A stretch of 64,000 nucleotides of DNA. Source: Sphingobium algorifonticola (lineage in GTDB: Bacteria; Pseudomonadota; Alphaproteobacteria; Sphingomonadales; Sphingomonadaceae). The notes beneath the pieces were generated by a model that worked only from the letters and a program-made list of their open reading frames with translations, made no database searches and was not told the DNA's origin. The DNA lies in NCBI RefSeq assembly GCF_004005485.1, contig NZ_RZUL01000002.1:248001-312000 (forward strand), read 5' to 3'. Position numbers and translations under genes: made by a program. Positions 43,317 to 52,479 of this stretch are shown one piece after another. Positions within the stretch are counted from its first letter, which is position 1, and each line of letters starts with the position of its first letter.

Positions 43317-44954
43317 TTAACCAATAACGTCCGCAACCACCCCGCCGAAACCGGGCAGGCTGTCCAGAGTCGCACCGTTGACGCTTTCAACGATACGCAG
43401 ATTGTTGGCGCCGGCCGGTGACCAGTCCAGCGGTGCCGCGCCGAAATTGAATGCGCAGAGCATCGTCTGCCCCTCGAATACCCGCTCGATCACCAGCAGG
43501 TCGTCGCTGGCGCGCAGCACGTTGAGCCGCCCCCATTTGAGCGCCGGTGTGGCGTTGCGCAGGGCGAGGATTCGCCGCGTGAGATTGAGCATCGATGCAG
43601 GATCGGCATTCTGCCGGTCGACCGCCAGCGCATCATGATCCGGGCCGGTAGGCAGCCAGGTATCGGCGCTCTCGCTGAAGCCCAGCGCGACCGCATCCGC
43701 CTGCCACGGCATAGGGGTGCGCGCGCCGTCGCGGCTCAAGGTCAGCGGCCAGTTGGCGATCGCCTCGGGATCCTGAAGCCGCTCGAACGGTATCTCCACC
43801 TGCGTGAGGCCCAGTTCCTCGCCGTAATAGAGGAAGATGTTGCCGCGCAGACAGGCGAGCAGCAGCATCTTCATCGCGGCGAAGGCGTGGCGCTGCTCCG
43901 GCGTGGCCCAGCGGGATATGGCGCGCGGCGCATCGTGATTTTCGAATGCCCAGCTCGGCCAGCCCACCCCCGGTTCGTCGGGCCATTGCGCCATCACATC
44001 GGCGATCACCTGCGGCGTGAGTTGCGGCGCATAAAGAAAATCGAAGCCATAGGCACTGTTGAACCGGCTCTCGCCCTGCGTGAACAGCTTCATTTCGCGG
44101 TCGGCATCGTCCCCGCCCACCTCCGCGACGGTAAAGCGCGCGCCATAGCGATCCGTCAGCGCGCGCAGTCGCTCGATGAAGCGCGGGATGTCGGCATGGC
44201 TCTGGTTGTAGATTTTGAGCTGATAATCGAACGGGCGCGTCCGCACCGCGCCCGTATCCGGCGCGGGCGGATTGTCGCGCATATCGAGGTCATGCATCGC
44301 GAAGTTGATCGCATCGACGCGAAAGCCGTCCACCCCGCGATCCAGCCAGAATTGCGCGGCATCGAGCAGCGCCTGCTGCACCTGCATGTTGTGGACGTTG
44401 AGCTGCGGCTGCGACGCGAGGAAATTGTGCAGATAATATTGCCGTCGTCGCCCGTCCCACGTCCAGGCCGGACCGCCGAAGACCGACTGCCAGTTGGTCG
44501 GCGGAGAGCCGTCGGCTTTGGCGTCGGCCCAGACATACCAGTCCGCTCGTGCGTTGACGCGGCTTGATCGGCTTTCGCCGAACCAGGGGTGCTGATCCGA
44601 TGTATGGGCATAGACCTGATCGATGATGACTTTCAGGCCCAGCGCATGGGCGCGGGCGATCAGCGCGTCGAAATGATCGAGCGTCCCGAAAATCGGATCG
44701 ACGCCGCAATAATCCGACACGTCATAGCCGAAATCCTTCATCGGCGAGGGGAAGAACGGGGAAAGCCAGATCGCCTCCACCCCCAGCGATGCGACATGAT
44801 CGAGCCGCGCGGTAATGCCGGGCAGGTCGCCGATGCCATCGCCATTGGAATCGGCGAAGCTGCGCGGATAAATCTGATAGATGGCGGCGCCGCGCCACCA
44901 GGCGTCGGCAGCTTCGCTCTGTATCTCCGGCATGGCCTTGGCCGTCATCGTCAT
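43317..44954 (-). CDS. GH13 alpha-glucosidase (oligosaccharide-type)
   Basis: A 545-residue alpha-amylase-family enzyme without a signal peptide. The four conserved regions are readable: DQVYAHTSDQH (region I), GVDGFRVDAINF with the nucleophile Asp (II), TVAEVGGDD with the acid Glu (III) and FENHDAPR (IV). IYQIYPRSFADSNGDGIGDLPG is typical of alpha-glucosidases that act on short maltodextrins. The ATG at 44954 overlaps the upstream gene's stop (ATGA); ATG 44948 has better spacing from GGGGAA and is an alternative. Its location is probably cytoplasmic, unlike its two exported partners. Confidence 0.92.
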   Translation of the reverse strand: MTMTAKAMPEIQSEAADAWWRGAAIYQIYPRSFADSNGDGIGDLPGITARLDHVASLGVEAIWLSPFFPSPMKDFGYDVSDYCGVDPIFGTLDHFDALIARAHALGLKVIIDQVYAHTSDQHPWFGESRSSRVNARADWYVWADAKADGSPPTNWQSVFGGPAWTWDGRRRQYYLHNFLASQPQLNVHNMQVQQALLDAAQFWLDRGVDGFRVDAINFAMHDLDMRDNPPAPDTGAVRTRPFDYQLKIYNQSHADIPRFIERLRALTDRYGARFTVAEVGGDDADREMKLFTQGESRFNSAYGFDFLYAPQLTPQVIADVMAQWPDEPGVGWPSWAFENHDAPRAISRWATPEQRHAFAAMKMLLLACLRGNIFLYYGEELGLTQVEIPFERLQDPEAIANWPLTLSRDGARTPMPWQADAVALGFSESADTWLPTGPDHDALAVDRQNADPASMLNLTRRILALRNATPALKWGRLNVLRASDDLLVIERVFEGQTMLCAFNFGAAPLDWSPAGANNLRIVESVNGATLDSLPGFGGVVADVIG

Positions 44955-46768
44955 TTCCCCGCTTCGCACATGAGATAACCCAGCGCCGGGATCGAGAGCT
45001 TCACGCTGCCCGGTGCGACCGGGGCCGCGGGGCAGGTGCCGATCAGGGGCGCGAAGGATGCCGATTCCGGTGCCACTTCGACATGGCCGTCAAACTGGGT
45101 CGTTGCCGTGTTGAACGCAATCAGTATCTCCCGGCCGGTTGCCGGATCGATGCGCGAAACGGCAAATATGCCGGGTTTGTCGCTGTAGTTGCGGATGATC
45201 TGCTTGCCCCGGCGCAGCGCCGGGTGCGCGCCACGCAGCTTGGCGAGACGGGCGATCGCCTGATACAGCGGATGACCGGTGTCGAAGTTGGCGTCGGCCG
45301 TGGTCTTGTTCGTGCCCAGCAGGACATTGTCGTTATAGACCGCGACCTTGCTGGGGAACATGTCCTCGCGCGAATCCTGATCGTTGCCGTCCCCGGCAAA
45401 ACCCTGTTCGTCGCCCGAATAGATGGTCGGCACACCACGCAGCAGCAGCATCATGGCGTGCGCCAGTTCGGTACGCTGCAATATCTCCGCGTCGCTCGCC
45501 TGCGGCAGCGCCTTGCGCGCATAAAATGCGAAGCGGCCCGCGTCATGATTGCTGACGAAGGTGGGCAGGCGATTGGCGGCGTCCGTGCCGCCTTCGTACA
45601 GCGCATCGCCGAAATAGAGCCGCTCGAAGATGCCGCTGCCCTGGGTGCCGCCTACCGCCTGGATGACTGCCGCCCGGAACGCAAAGTCCAGCACGGCCGG
45701 AAATGCGTCGACGCGGGTGTGACGCGCCAGCGTGCCGGGGTCCATCGCATCCTGCGCGACTTCGCCGAAAATATGGAAATGGGGAATGCCCTTTGCCTTG
45801 GCACGATCCAGCATCGCGGGGACGAACGCGGCCCAAAACTCCGGGTTAACATGGCGCGCGGTGTCGATGCGGAAGCCATCCACCCCATATGTGTCGATCC
45901 ACGCGCCGTAGATATCGATCATCCCCTGCACGACGCGCGGATTTTCGGTCATCAGATCGTCGAGACCCACGAAATCGCCCATGGTGGAGCTTTCGCCCGA
46001 AAAGGTCGTGTTGCCGCGATTGTGATACAGAAGCGGATCGTTGAGCCAGGCGGGCGTCTTTGCGTTTTCCTCGCCTTTGGGAATATAGGGGGAATAAGCG
46101 AAACCCGGGTCCGTCAACTTGGCAAAATTGTCCTGCGTCAGGATGCGGTCGCCCGCGAAACCCGCGTTGATCGGCGCACCCGTCACGCCGCCCTTGCGCG
46201 CATAGGGATAATCCGCCCGGCTGCGATAGGGGCAGGCGTCGGTTTGGCATTCGCGATAGGCGATGACGTCGGCGGTATGGTTGGCGATGATGTCCATATA
46301 GACCTTCATGCCGCGCGCATGCGCCGCGTCGACCAGCGCCTTCATGTCCGCGCCGGTGCCGAAATGCGGATCGACCTGCGTGAAATCGGTGATCCAATAG
46401 CCGTGATAGCCTGCGCTTTCCTGCCCTCGCCCGCCCTGTACTGGCTTGTTCTTGAAGATCGGGCCAAGCCAAATCGCCGTCGCGCCCAGCCCTTGGATAT
46501 AGTCGAGCCGCTGGATCAGACCCTTCAGATCCCCGCCGTGGAAAAAGCCCTTGGATGCCGGGTCGAAGCCGGTTTTCATCCGGTCGCCTTTGAAACCGCC
46601 TTTGTCGTTCGCCGTGTCGCCATTTTCGAAACGGTCGGGCAGCAGGAAGTAGATCGTTTCATCTTCCGGCAGGCGTTCGCGGTAACTGCTGGCGCGATAG
46701 TCCTGCGCGGCAAGCGGCGCTGCAAGGGTCGTCAGGAACAGGGTAGCGAGCAGGTGCTTGGGCAACAT
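44951..46768 (-). CDS. Exported GH13 alpha-amylase
   Basis: A 605-residue GH13 enzyme with a signal peptide (LLATLFLTTLAAPLAAQ). Regions I-IV read VYMDIIANHTADV, GVDGFRIDTARHV, FHIFGEVAQDA and FVSNHDAGRFA. A loop containing ECQTDACPYRSRADYP probably holds a disulfide, consistent with the periplasm. A beta-sandwich C-terminal domain follows. ATG 46768 overlaps the halogenase stop codon by one base (TGATG). It would cut larger dextrins imported by the neighbouring TonB receptor. Confidence 0.92.
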   Translation of the reverse strand: MLPKHLLATLFLTTLAAPLAAQDYRASSYRERLPEDETIYFLLPDRFENGDTANDKGGFKGDRMKTGFDPASKGFFHGGDLKGLIQRLDYIQGLGATAIWLGPIFKNKPVQGGRGQESAGYHGYWITDFTQVDPHFGTGADMKALVDAAHARGMKVYMDIIANHTADVIAYRECQTDACPYRSRADYPYARKGGVTGAPINAGFAGDRILTQDNFAKLTDPGFAYSPYIPKGEENAKTPAWLNDPLLYHNRGNTTFSGESSTMGDFVGLDDLMTENPRVVQGMIDIYGAWIDTYGVDGFRIDTARHVNPEFWAAFVPAMLDRAKAKGIPHFHIFGEVAQDAMDPGTLARHTRVDAFPAVLDFAFRAAVIQAVGGTQGSGIFERLYFGDALYEGGTDAANRLPTFVSNHDAGRFAFYARKALPQASDAEILQRTELAHAMMLLLRGVPTIYSGDEQGFAGDGNDQDSREDMFPSKVAVYNDNVLLGTNKTTADANFDTGHPLYQAIARLAKLRGAHPALRRGKQIIRNYSDKPGIFAVSRIDPATGREILIAFNTATTQFDGHVEVAPESASFAPLIGTCPAAPVAPGSVKLSIPALGYLMCEAGK

Positions 46769-48282
46769 CAGGCGGGTATCCTTTGGGGTATCGGGGCCGC
46801 GCAGTGGGCGGCGATATAGGCTTCGTGCGTCGGCAGGGCAGCAGCCTGCTGGCTGGCCTGCGCCTTCGCCAGCATCATGAACTCGGCAAGGTCCGCCTCG
46901 CTCAAAGCATCGGCCAGCGGATGCCAGCCGCGTGGCCGGATGCCCTGACCCCAGAGCACCTGCAACCAGCCGGTTTCGGTGAACAATTCTTCGTTGAAGC
47001 GGGCGATGCGGCCATTGGCGCGGAACAAAGCGATCTTCTGGGCAAGGCTGTCGGGCAGGGCCATCTCCCGGCAATGCTGCCACATGGGCCCTTCCCGCTC
47101 GGTGGCGTGATAGTGCAGGATGATGAAGTCACGGATCGACGCAAACTCGAAATCCATCTGCGCATTGAAGGCGTCGCGATCCGCCGTATCGACCGTTTCG
47201 CCCGGCAGATATTGCAGGAAGCGGGCAATCCCAGCCTGGATGAGGTGAATGCTGGTCGATTCGAGCGGTTCCAGAAACCCGCTGGCAAGACCCAGCGACA
47301 CGCAGTTGTTCTTCCATATCTGCCGCCGCTTGCCGGTGACGAAGCGCAGCGGTCGGGGATCGGCCAGCGCCGGGCCGTCGAGATTGTCGAGCAATATGCG
47401 CGCGGCCTCATCGTCGGACATATGGTCGCTGCAATAGACATGGCCGTTGCCGATGCGATGTTGCAGCGGGATGCGCCATTGCCAGCCTGCCGCGCGCGCG
47501 GTCGATTGCGTATAGGGCGTGATCGGCGACACCGATTCACACGGCACCGCCAGCGCCCGGTCGCACGGCAGCCAGTGCCGCCAGTCCTCATAGCCGCTGT
47601 TGAGCGCACCTTCGATCAGCAGACCGCGAAAGCCGGAGCAATCGACAAAGATGTCGCCTTCGACGCTGAGGCCCCCGTCGAGCGTCACGCTGACAATATC
47701 GCCGCTCGCGCTGTCCTGCGTGACGTCCACCACCTTCCCTTCGATCCGCTCGACCCCGCGCGCTTCGGCATAACGGCGGAGATAGGCGGCGTAGAGCGAC
47801 GCGTCGAAATGATAGGCGTGAGCGATCGCGGGCGCAGGGCCGAAGCGGTTCTGCGCCGCCGCCTGTGCCGTCGCGGAAAAGGCCCAGAGGTCATCGGCCC
47901 CGTCTTGCACGCAATGCCGAAGCCAATAATGGTGAAAGGCAATCAGCCCCAGCGGTCGCCCGATGCCGCCGAACGCGTGGATATAGCGATGGCCGGGACG
48001 CAGCCAGTCGGCGAACACGATGCCCAGCTTGAAGCTGCCTTGCGTCGCGCGGACGAAATCGGCTTCGTCGATGCCCAGCCCTGCGTTGAAATGCTGGATC
48101 TGCGGTATGGTCGCTTCGCCGACGCCGACTGTCCCGATGTCCTCGGATTCGATCAGTCGGACGTACCAGCCTTCCCCCAGAAAGCGGGAGAAGGCGGCCG
48201 CCGCCATCCACCCCGAAGTGCCGCCGCCGACAATGACGATCCGCCGGGGGAGGGGAGCGGGCTGTCGAGTCTGCTCACGCAT
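46768..48282 (-). CDS. Flavin-dependent tryptophan-halogenase family protein
   Basis: A 504-residue FAD protein of the PrnA/RebH family. The flavin motif GGGTSGW is at 19-25; VGVGEATIPQI follows; Lys85 in QGSFKLGIVFADW aligns with the catalytic Lys of PrnA; WQWRIP at 267-272 is the halogenase signature that blocks monooxygenation; and Glu341 in FLEPLESTSI aligns with the second catalytic residue. All key residues are intact. Members next to TonB receptors and sugar hydrolases are known in sphingomonads, Caulobacter relatives and xanthomonads; those tested prefer free indoles over tryptophan. Its role here is unknown. Confidence 0.9.
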   Translation of the reverse strand: MREQTRQPAPLPRRIVIVGGGTSGWMAAAAFSRFLGEGWYVRLIESEDIGTVGVGEATIPQIQHFNAGLGIDEADFVRATQGSFKLGIVFADWLRPGHRYIHAFGGIGRPLGLIAFHHYWLRHCVQDGADDLWAFSATAQAAAQNRFGPAPAIAHAYHFDASLYAAYLRRYAEARGVERIEGKVVDVTQDSASGDIVSVTLDGGLSVEGDIFVDCSGFRGLLIEGALNSGYEDWRHWLPCDRALAVPCESVSPITPYTQSTARAAGWQWRIPLQHRIGNGHVYCSDHMSDDEAARILLDNLDGPALADPRPLRFVTGKRRQIWKNNCVSLGLASGFLEPLESTSIHLIQAGIARFLQYLPGETVDTADRDAFNAQMDFEFASIRDFIILHYHATEREGPMWQHCREMALPDSLAQKIALFRANGRIARFNEELFTETGWLQVLWGQGIRPRGWHPLADALSEADLAEFMMLAKAQASQQAAALPTHEAYIAAHCAAPIPQRIPA

Positions 48283-48348
48283 GGCGGCGGTCCTCCGGGG
48301 CTTGGACGGCCTTCCCCCGTGCAGTGGGAAAGGCCGTCCAACTGGTCA

Positions 48349-51141
48349 TCAGAACTTGTAGCTCGCCCCCAGCAGGAAACGGCGACCATAGGACTGATAA
48401 TCGATAACCTGGTTCGGCGCACCCGGATCGGTGGTGACGAACGGTTCGTTGGTCAGGTTCTGCCCTTGCAGGAAGATCGACAGGCCGTGCAGCGCGCTGC
48501 CTTCCTGGAAGTCATAACCAAGCTGCCCGTCGACGATCATTTCGCCGCGCGCCCGGCGGCGGGTACGTGCCGCGCCGAACCCGGAAAGCTCGCCCACGAA
48601 GGTCGAACGATAGCGGACCGAGCCACGCGCGTTGAAGCCCCATTTTTCGAAGAAGGCGGTGCCGTTGACGACCCACTTCGAATAGCCGGGCAGGTCGCGG
48701 GAATCCGAACCGGGCGTCGGCGCGATGCGCGTCTTGGTATAGGAACCGCCGCCGGTAATGCCGAAGCCGTCGAGCGCCTCGGTAATGCTCGAGAACGGGA
48801 AGGTTCCGGCAATTTCAACGCCGTAGAGCTTGCCGCCTTCGCCGTTGACAGGGATATTGAGGATACCGAAGGGCAAGATGGTAACGCCATTGCCCGGATT
48901 GGACAGCGGAATGGTCGATGTGTCGAACACCACGTCCTGATTGTAGATGTAGCTTTTAAGCTGCTTGTAGAAGAACTGGGCGGCGACATAGCCCTGACGG
49001 CCGAAATATTTCTCGAACGTCAGGTCGATGGCATTGGCGCGCCAGGGGCGCAGGTCGGGATTGCCTGTGTTGCCGCTGAGCAGCGCGGTGTTGTTCTGGA
49101 TGTTGAAACCATAGCTCAGCGAAGCCCGCATGTCGTCAAGACGTGGGCGGATGATTTCGCGTGCCGCCGAGAGACGGATGACGAAGTCGCTTGCCGTGCG
49201 GAGCGAGAGATTGACGCTGGGCAGAACGTCCAGATAGTCGGTGCTTTCGCGCCGTGCAGTGGCGCCGATGTTCGGCGAACCATTGGCGTTCGTGCCAAGG
49301 AACGTCGCCGTCCCCCCATTGCTGTTCTGGTCGGTCCAGTTCGCCTGCACGCCGAAGTTGCCGGTGAGTGTTGAGGAGCCAAGTTCCGCCTTGATGTTGC
49401 CCTGCAGATAGGCGGTCATCACCTTTTCGTGAATGTCATAGGCCTTGACGACGACGTCGCCATAGGGGTTCTTCACCAGCCTGTAGATGCCTGCATCCAG
49501 AAGCTCGCGCGGATCATAGCTGATGACCGGGCCGAGGCCCAGGAAACCGAGGTTGGACGTGCCCTTGCGGAACTGCTCGGGCACCGTCACGCTGGTCAGG
49601 CCATCGGTGTTGGCGACAAGACCAAGGAAGGATTCGTCGGGCGTCAGTGCCTTTGTGCGGTCGGTATAATTCAGGCCGAACTGCACGCTGCGCAGGAAGC
49701 TGTTGTCCAGCTCCTTCTCGATTTCCAGCCGATATTGCTTCAGCTCATCCTTGATGAGGCGGTTGTTGTAATAGCCGTCCTGCCCGTTGAGGATCGCCGA
49801 ACCATCGGGCGCGATCTGCGTGCCGCCCCAGCCGAGCGGGCTGGTCAGGCGGATAACGTTGTAATCGCCGTAATTCAGCGTCGGGTCGAACACCGTGCCG
49901 TTACGGCCGCTGGTGAAGCTGATCGTGTCCTTCGCGCCGACATTTTCGCCGCGCGCGGTGCCGGCGTTGCTTTCCAGCACCAGCTCGTTGCGGTCAGTCT
50001 TGGACAGGCTGAGGTCGAGGGTCACGTTCCAGCCGTCGTCGCCCTTCCAGCTGTTGTTCCAGCCGAAGGAGTAGAGCTTCGCCTTGCGCTCGAACACGTC
50101 GTTGCGGACGACGCCTTCGATATTGTTGAAGGTGCCGGAATTGACGAAGCCGTTGCTGACGGTGGTGTTGGTCAGCGTGACGAGATTGTTGCCGAACGCC
50201 AGTGGCAGTTCGACGCCGCGCTTGATCTGGTCGTCCTTGAAATCGGAATAGAAGGCGTCGACCGTAGAGGTGAAGTTGGGCGACGGGCGCCATTGCAGCG
50301 TGCCTTGCAGGCCAAGGCGGGTAAGCTGGGTGGATGTGATATAGGATTTCGATCCGCCGATCACGCGCGGTGCCGCGGCGCTGCCGTCACCGGCATAGCC
50401 CCAGGCGTTGAACTCCTGGATCTGATAAGGCTCGTCGAGATAGCTGGCCGACAGGGCGATACCGATGGTGTCGTTGGCGAACTGATCGACATAGCTGGCG
50501 TTGACGCGATAGCCCGTGTCCTTCGACCCCGCGTTGAGCTTGCCGATGTCGGTATAGGTGCCGCGCCCGCCGATCGAGATTGTCGGCTTGGCATAATCGA
50601 GCGGGCGAATGGTGCGCAGATCGACGGTGCCCGACAGGCCCTGACCCACGATGCTGGCCATCGGCGTTTTGTAGACGAGAACCTGGCTGACGACTTCCGA
50701 AGGATACTGGTCATATTCCACCGCCCGGTTGTCGCCTGTTGACGTCTGCTCGCGGCCGTTGAGCAATGTGGTGGAGAAATCCGGGGCGAAACCGCGGATC
50801 GAGATGGCGTTGGAGCGGCCCGAGACGCGCTGCGAGGTAAGGCCGGGCAGGCGCGCGATCGATTCGGCGATGGACGCATCGGGCAGCTTGCCGATGTCCT
50901 CTGCGGAAATCGATTCGACGACCTGATCGCGATCCTTCTTCGCGATGACGGCGTTTTCAAGGGATGCGCGGAAGCCGGTGACGATGATCGCGCCTTCTTC
51001 GGAAGGCTGTTCCTCGGCGGCCTGGGGCGCGGCGGTCGTGGCGGCGTCCTGCGCCTGCGCCAGACTGGCGGTCGCCATCGCAAAGGCGCACACCCCGATC
51101 GAAGCGACGGTCTTGACGGATAAAATGCTGCGGTTGTTCAT
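48349..51141 (-). CDS. TonB-dependent receptor (TonB-Xanth-Caul type)
   Basis: A 930-residue outer-membrane transporter with a signal peptide (GVCAFAMATASLAQA). The periplasmic start has EGAIIVTGFRASLENA (TonB-box region), then the plug (VVESISAEDIGKLPDASIAESIARLPGL, SIRGFAPDFSTTLLNGREQ) and a 22-strand barrel ending in a hydrophobic strand with terminal Phe (YGRRFLLGASYKF). Receptors of this class import oligosaccharides. First gene of an operon of halogenase, two GH13 enzymes and GH97, divergent from a LacI regulator. Maltodextrin is the inferred cargo. Confidence 0.93.
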   Translation of the reverse strand: MNNRSILSVKTVASIGVCAFAMATASLAQAQDAATTAAPQAAEEQPSEEGAIIVTGFRASLENAVIAKKDRDQVVESISAEDIGKLPDASIAESIARLPGLTSQRVSGRSNAISIRGFAPDFSTTLLNGREQTSTGDNRAVEYDQYPSEVVSQVLVYKTPMASIVGQGLSGTVDLRTIRPLDYAKPTISIGGRGTYTDIGKLNAGSKDTGYRVNASYVDQFANDTIGIALSASYLDEPYQIQEFNAWGYAGDGSAAAPRVIGGSKSYITSTQLTRLGLQGTLQWRPSPNFTSTVDAFYSDFKDDQIKRGVELPLAFGNNLVTLTNTTVSNGFVNSGTFNNIEGVVRNDVFERKAKLYSFGWNNSWKGDDGWNVTLDLSLSKTDRNELVLESNAGTARGENVGAKDTISFTSGRNGTVFDPTLNYGDYNVIRLTSPLGWGGTQIAPDGSAILNGQDGYYNNRLIKDELKQYRLEIEKELDNSFLRSVQFGLNYTDRTKALTPDESFLGLVANTDGLTSVTVPEQFRKGTSNLGFLGLGPVISYDPRELLDAGIYRLVKNPYGDVVVKAYDIHEKVMTAYLQGNIKAELGSSTLTGNFGVQANWTDQNSNGGTATFLGTNANGSPNIGATARRESTDYLDVLPSVNLSLRTASDFVIRLSAAREIIRPRLDDMRASLSYGFNIQNNTALLSGNTGNPDLRPWRANAIDLTFEKYFGRQGYVAAQFFYKQLKSYIYNQDVVFDTSTIPLSNPGNGVTILPFGILNIPVNGEGGKLYGVEIAGTFPFSSITEALDGFGITGGGSYTKTRIAPTPGSDSRDLPGYSKWVVNGTAFFEKWGFNARGSVRYRSTFVGELSGFGAARTRRRARGEMIVDGQLGYDFQEGSALHGLSIFLQGQNLTNEPFVTTDPGAPNQVIDYQSYGRRFLLGASYKF

Positions 51142-51189
51142 GCTAGCCTCCCCTGCGTCCCCTCTGCTTCCGGCGCTTCGCGCGGCGCC

Positions 51190-51215
51190 GTTTCATCGGT
51201 GGGACTTTTTGAAAC
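51190..51215. promoter_or_regulatory. Candidate operator dyad in the receptor/LacI gap (1)
   Basis: GTTTCA (51190-51195) and TGAAAC (51210-51215) form an inverted repeat with a 14-base spacer, about 50-75 bases upstream of the TonB receptor start. The half-sites resemble the GAAAC-type halves of LacI-family maltose regulators, though the spacing is longer than usual. Confidence 0.3.
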
Positions 51216-51286
51216 ATCCAGTGCCGGGGCGCATCGCGACCCGATGGCTGTCATCTGCCTGCCGACTGTCGATCGGGCAATGAATG

Positions 51287-51307
51287 TGCATACGAATACG
51301 CTATGCA
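51287..51307. promoter_or_regulatory. Candidate operator dyad in the receptor/LacI gap (2)
   Basis: TGCATA (51287-51292) and TATGCA (51302-51307) form an inverted repeat with a 9-base spacer, a size that suits a dimeric LacI-type protein. It lies 146 bases upstream of the receptor start and 112 bases upstream of the LacI start. Confidence 0.35.
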
Positions 51308-51418
51308 TGCATGGCGGGGCGGTATCGTCGGCGCGGGTTTGCCCGCGGCTTCGTTATCTGCCACAATCGGTTCGCCGCCGCAGAGCGGGCATATGGGGAT
51401 GACGAAAAGGCCGGGCCG

Positions 51419-52447
51419 ATGACTGCGCCGCGCAAGGCGACTTCCTTCGATATCGCGCAGATTGCGGGCGTATCCCAGCCGACGGTGTCGCGCGCATTGC
51501 GCGGCAGCCCCTCGATCAGCGAGGAGACGCGCAAGCGCATCGCGGCCATCGCGCATCAGCTCAACTACAAGGTCGACAAAAACGCATCGAGCCTGCGCAG
51601 TCAGCGGTCGAATACGCTGGCTCTGCTGTTCTTCGAGGATCCGACGCCGGATGATTCGCACATCAACCCGTTCTTCCTCTCGATGATCGGATCGATCACG
51701 CGCGCCTGCGCGAAACGCGGTTTTGACCTGCTCATTTCGTTCCAGCAGTTTTCGAACGACTGGCACACCGAATATGAGGACAGCAACAAGGCCGATGGCA
51801 TCATCCTATTGGGCTATGGCGATTATGAGGCCTATCGCGGCCGCCTTGAGCAGCTGGTGCAGCAGGGGACGCATTTCGTGCTGTGGGGATCGAGCAAGGA
51901 CGGGCAGCCGGGCGTGACCGTGGGCTGCGACAATCGGCAGGGCGGCCATGATGCGGCGATGCACCTGTTCGGCCAGGGGCGGCGGCGGCTCGCCTTCATC
52001 GGCAACGCGACCAGCCATTATCCCGAGTTCTTCTCGCGCTGGCGCGGCTATGCTGAGGCGCATGCCGCGCGGGGCCTGGCCTGCGATCCCGCCCTCCAAG
52101 CCGACGCCCTCAATCTGGAGGAGGACGGCTATGCCGCGATGCGGACGGTCCTGTCACGCGACGTGCCGTTCGACGCCTTGTTATGCGCCAGCGACACGAT
52201 TGCCATCGGTGCGTTGCGGGCGCTGCACGACGCGGGCCTGCGGGTGCCGGAAGATGTGGCGATCGTCGGTTTTGACGACATTCCCGCTGCGCGCCTCGCC
52301 AGCCCCCCGCTCAGCAGCGTGGTGCAGGACCAGAGCCTGGCTGGCGACGTTCTGGTCGAAACGCTGGTCCGCCAGATCGACGGTGAACCGGCAAGCGACA
52401 CGGTGCTGCCCGTGCGGCTGGTGGTGCGGCAATCCTCTGGCGGGTGA
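51419..52447 (+). CDS. LacI-family transcriptional regulator
   Basis: A 342-residue repressor. The N-terminal helix-turn-helix and hinge read SFDIAQIAGVSQPTVSRALRGSPSISEETRKRI, followed by a periplasmic-binding-protein-like sugar domain with DGIILLGYGDYEAYRGRLEQL, TVGCDNRQGGHDAAMHLF, DALLCASDTIAIGALRAL and VAIVGFDDIPAARLASPPLSSV. ATG 51419 begins the conserved region; the open frame upstream has no family similarity. Being divergent from the TonB receptor, it most likely controls the maltodextrin operon. It is convergent with the aldose 1-epimerase gene. Confidence 0.93.
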   Translation: MTAPRKATSFDIAQIAGVSQPTVSRALRGSPSISEETRKRIAAIAHQLNYKVDKNASSLRSQRSNTLALLFFEDPTPDDSHINPFFLSMIGSITRACAKRGFDLLISFQQFSNDWHTEYEDSNKADGIILLGYGDYEAYRGRLEQLVQQGTHFVLWGSSKDGQPGVTVGCDNRQGGHDAAMHLFGQGRRRLAFIGNATSHYPEFFSRWRGYAEAHAARGLACDPALQADALNLEEDGYAAMRTVLSRDVPFDALLCASDTIAIGALRALHDAGLRVPEDVAIVGFDDIPAARLASPPLSSVVQDQSLAGDVLVETLVRQIDGEPASDTVLPVRLVVRQSSGG

Positions 52448-52479
52448 GGTGCCCGGTGCGACCGCAAAGGCCGTTCACC

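Noticed and set aside
44951..47083. A longer version of the exported amylase starting at 47083
   Set aside because: The extra 105 residues lie inside the halogenase gene and resemble nothing; a good signal peptide starts at 46768.
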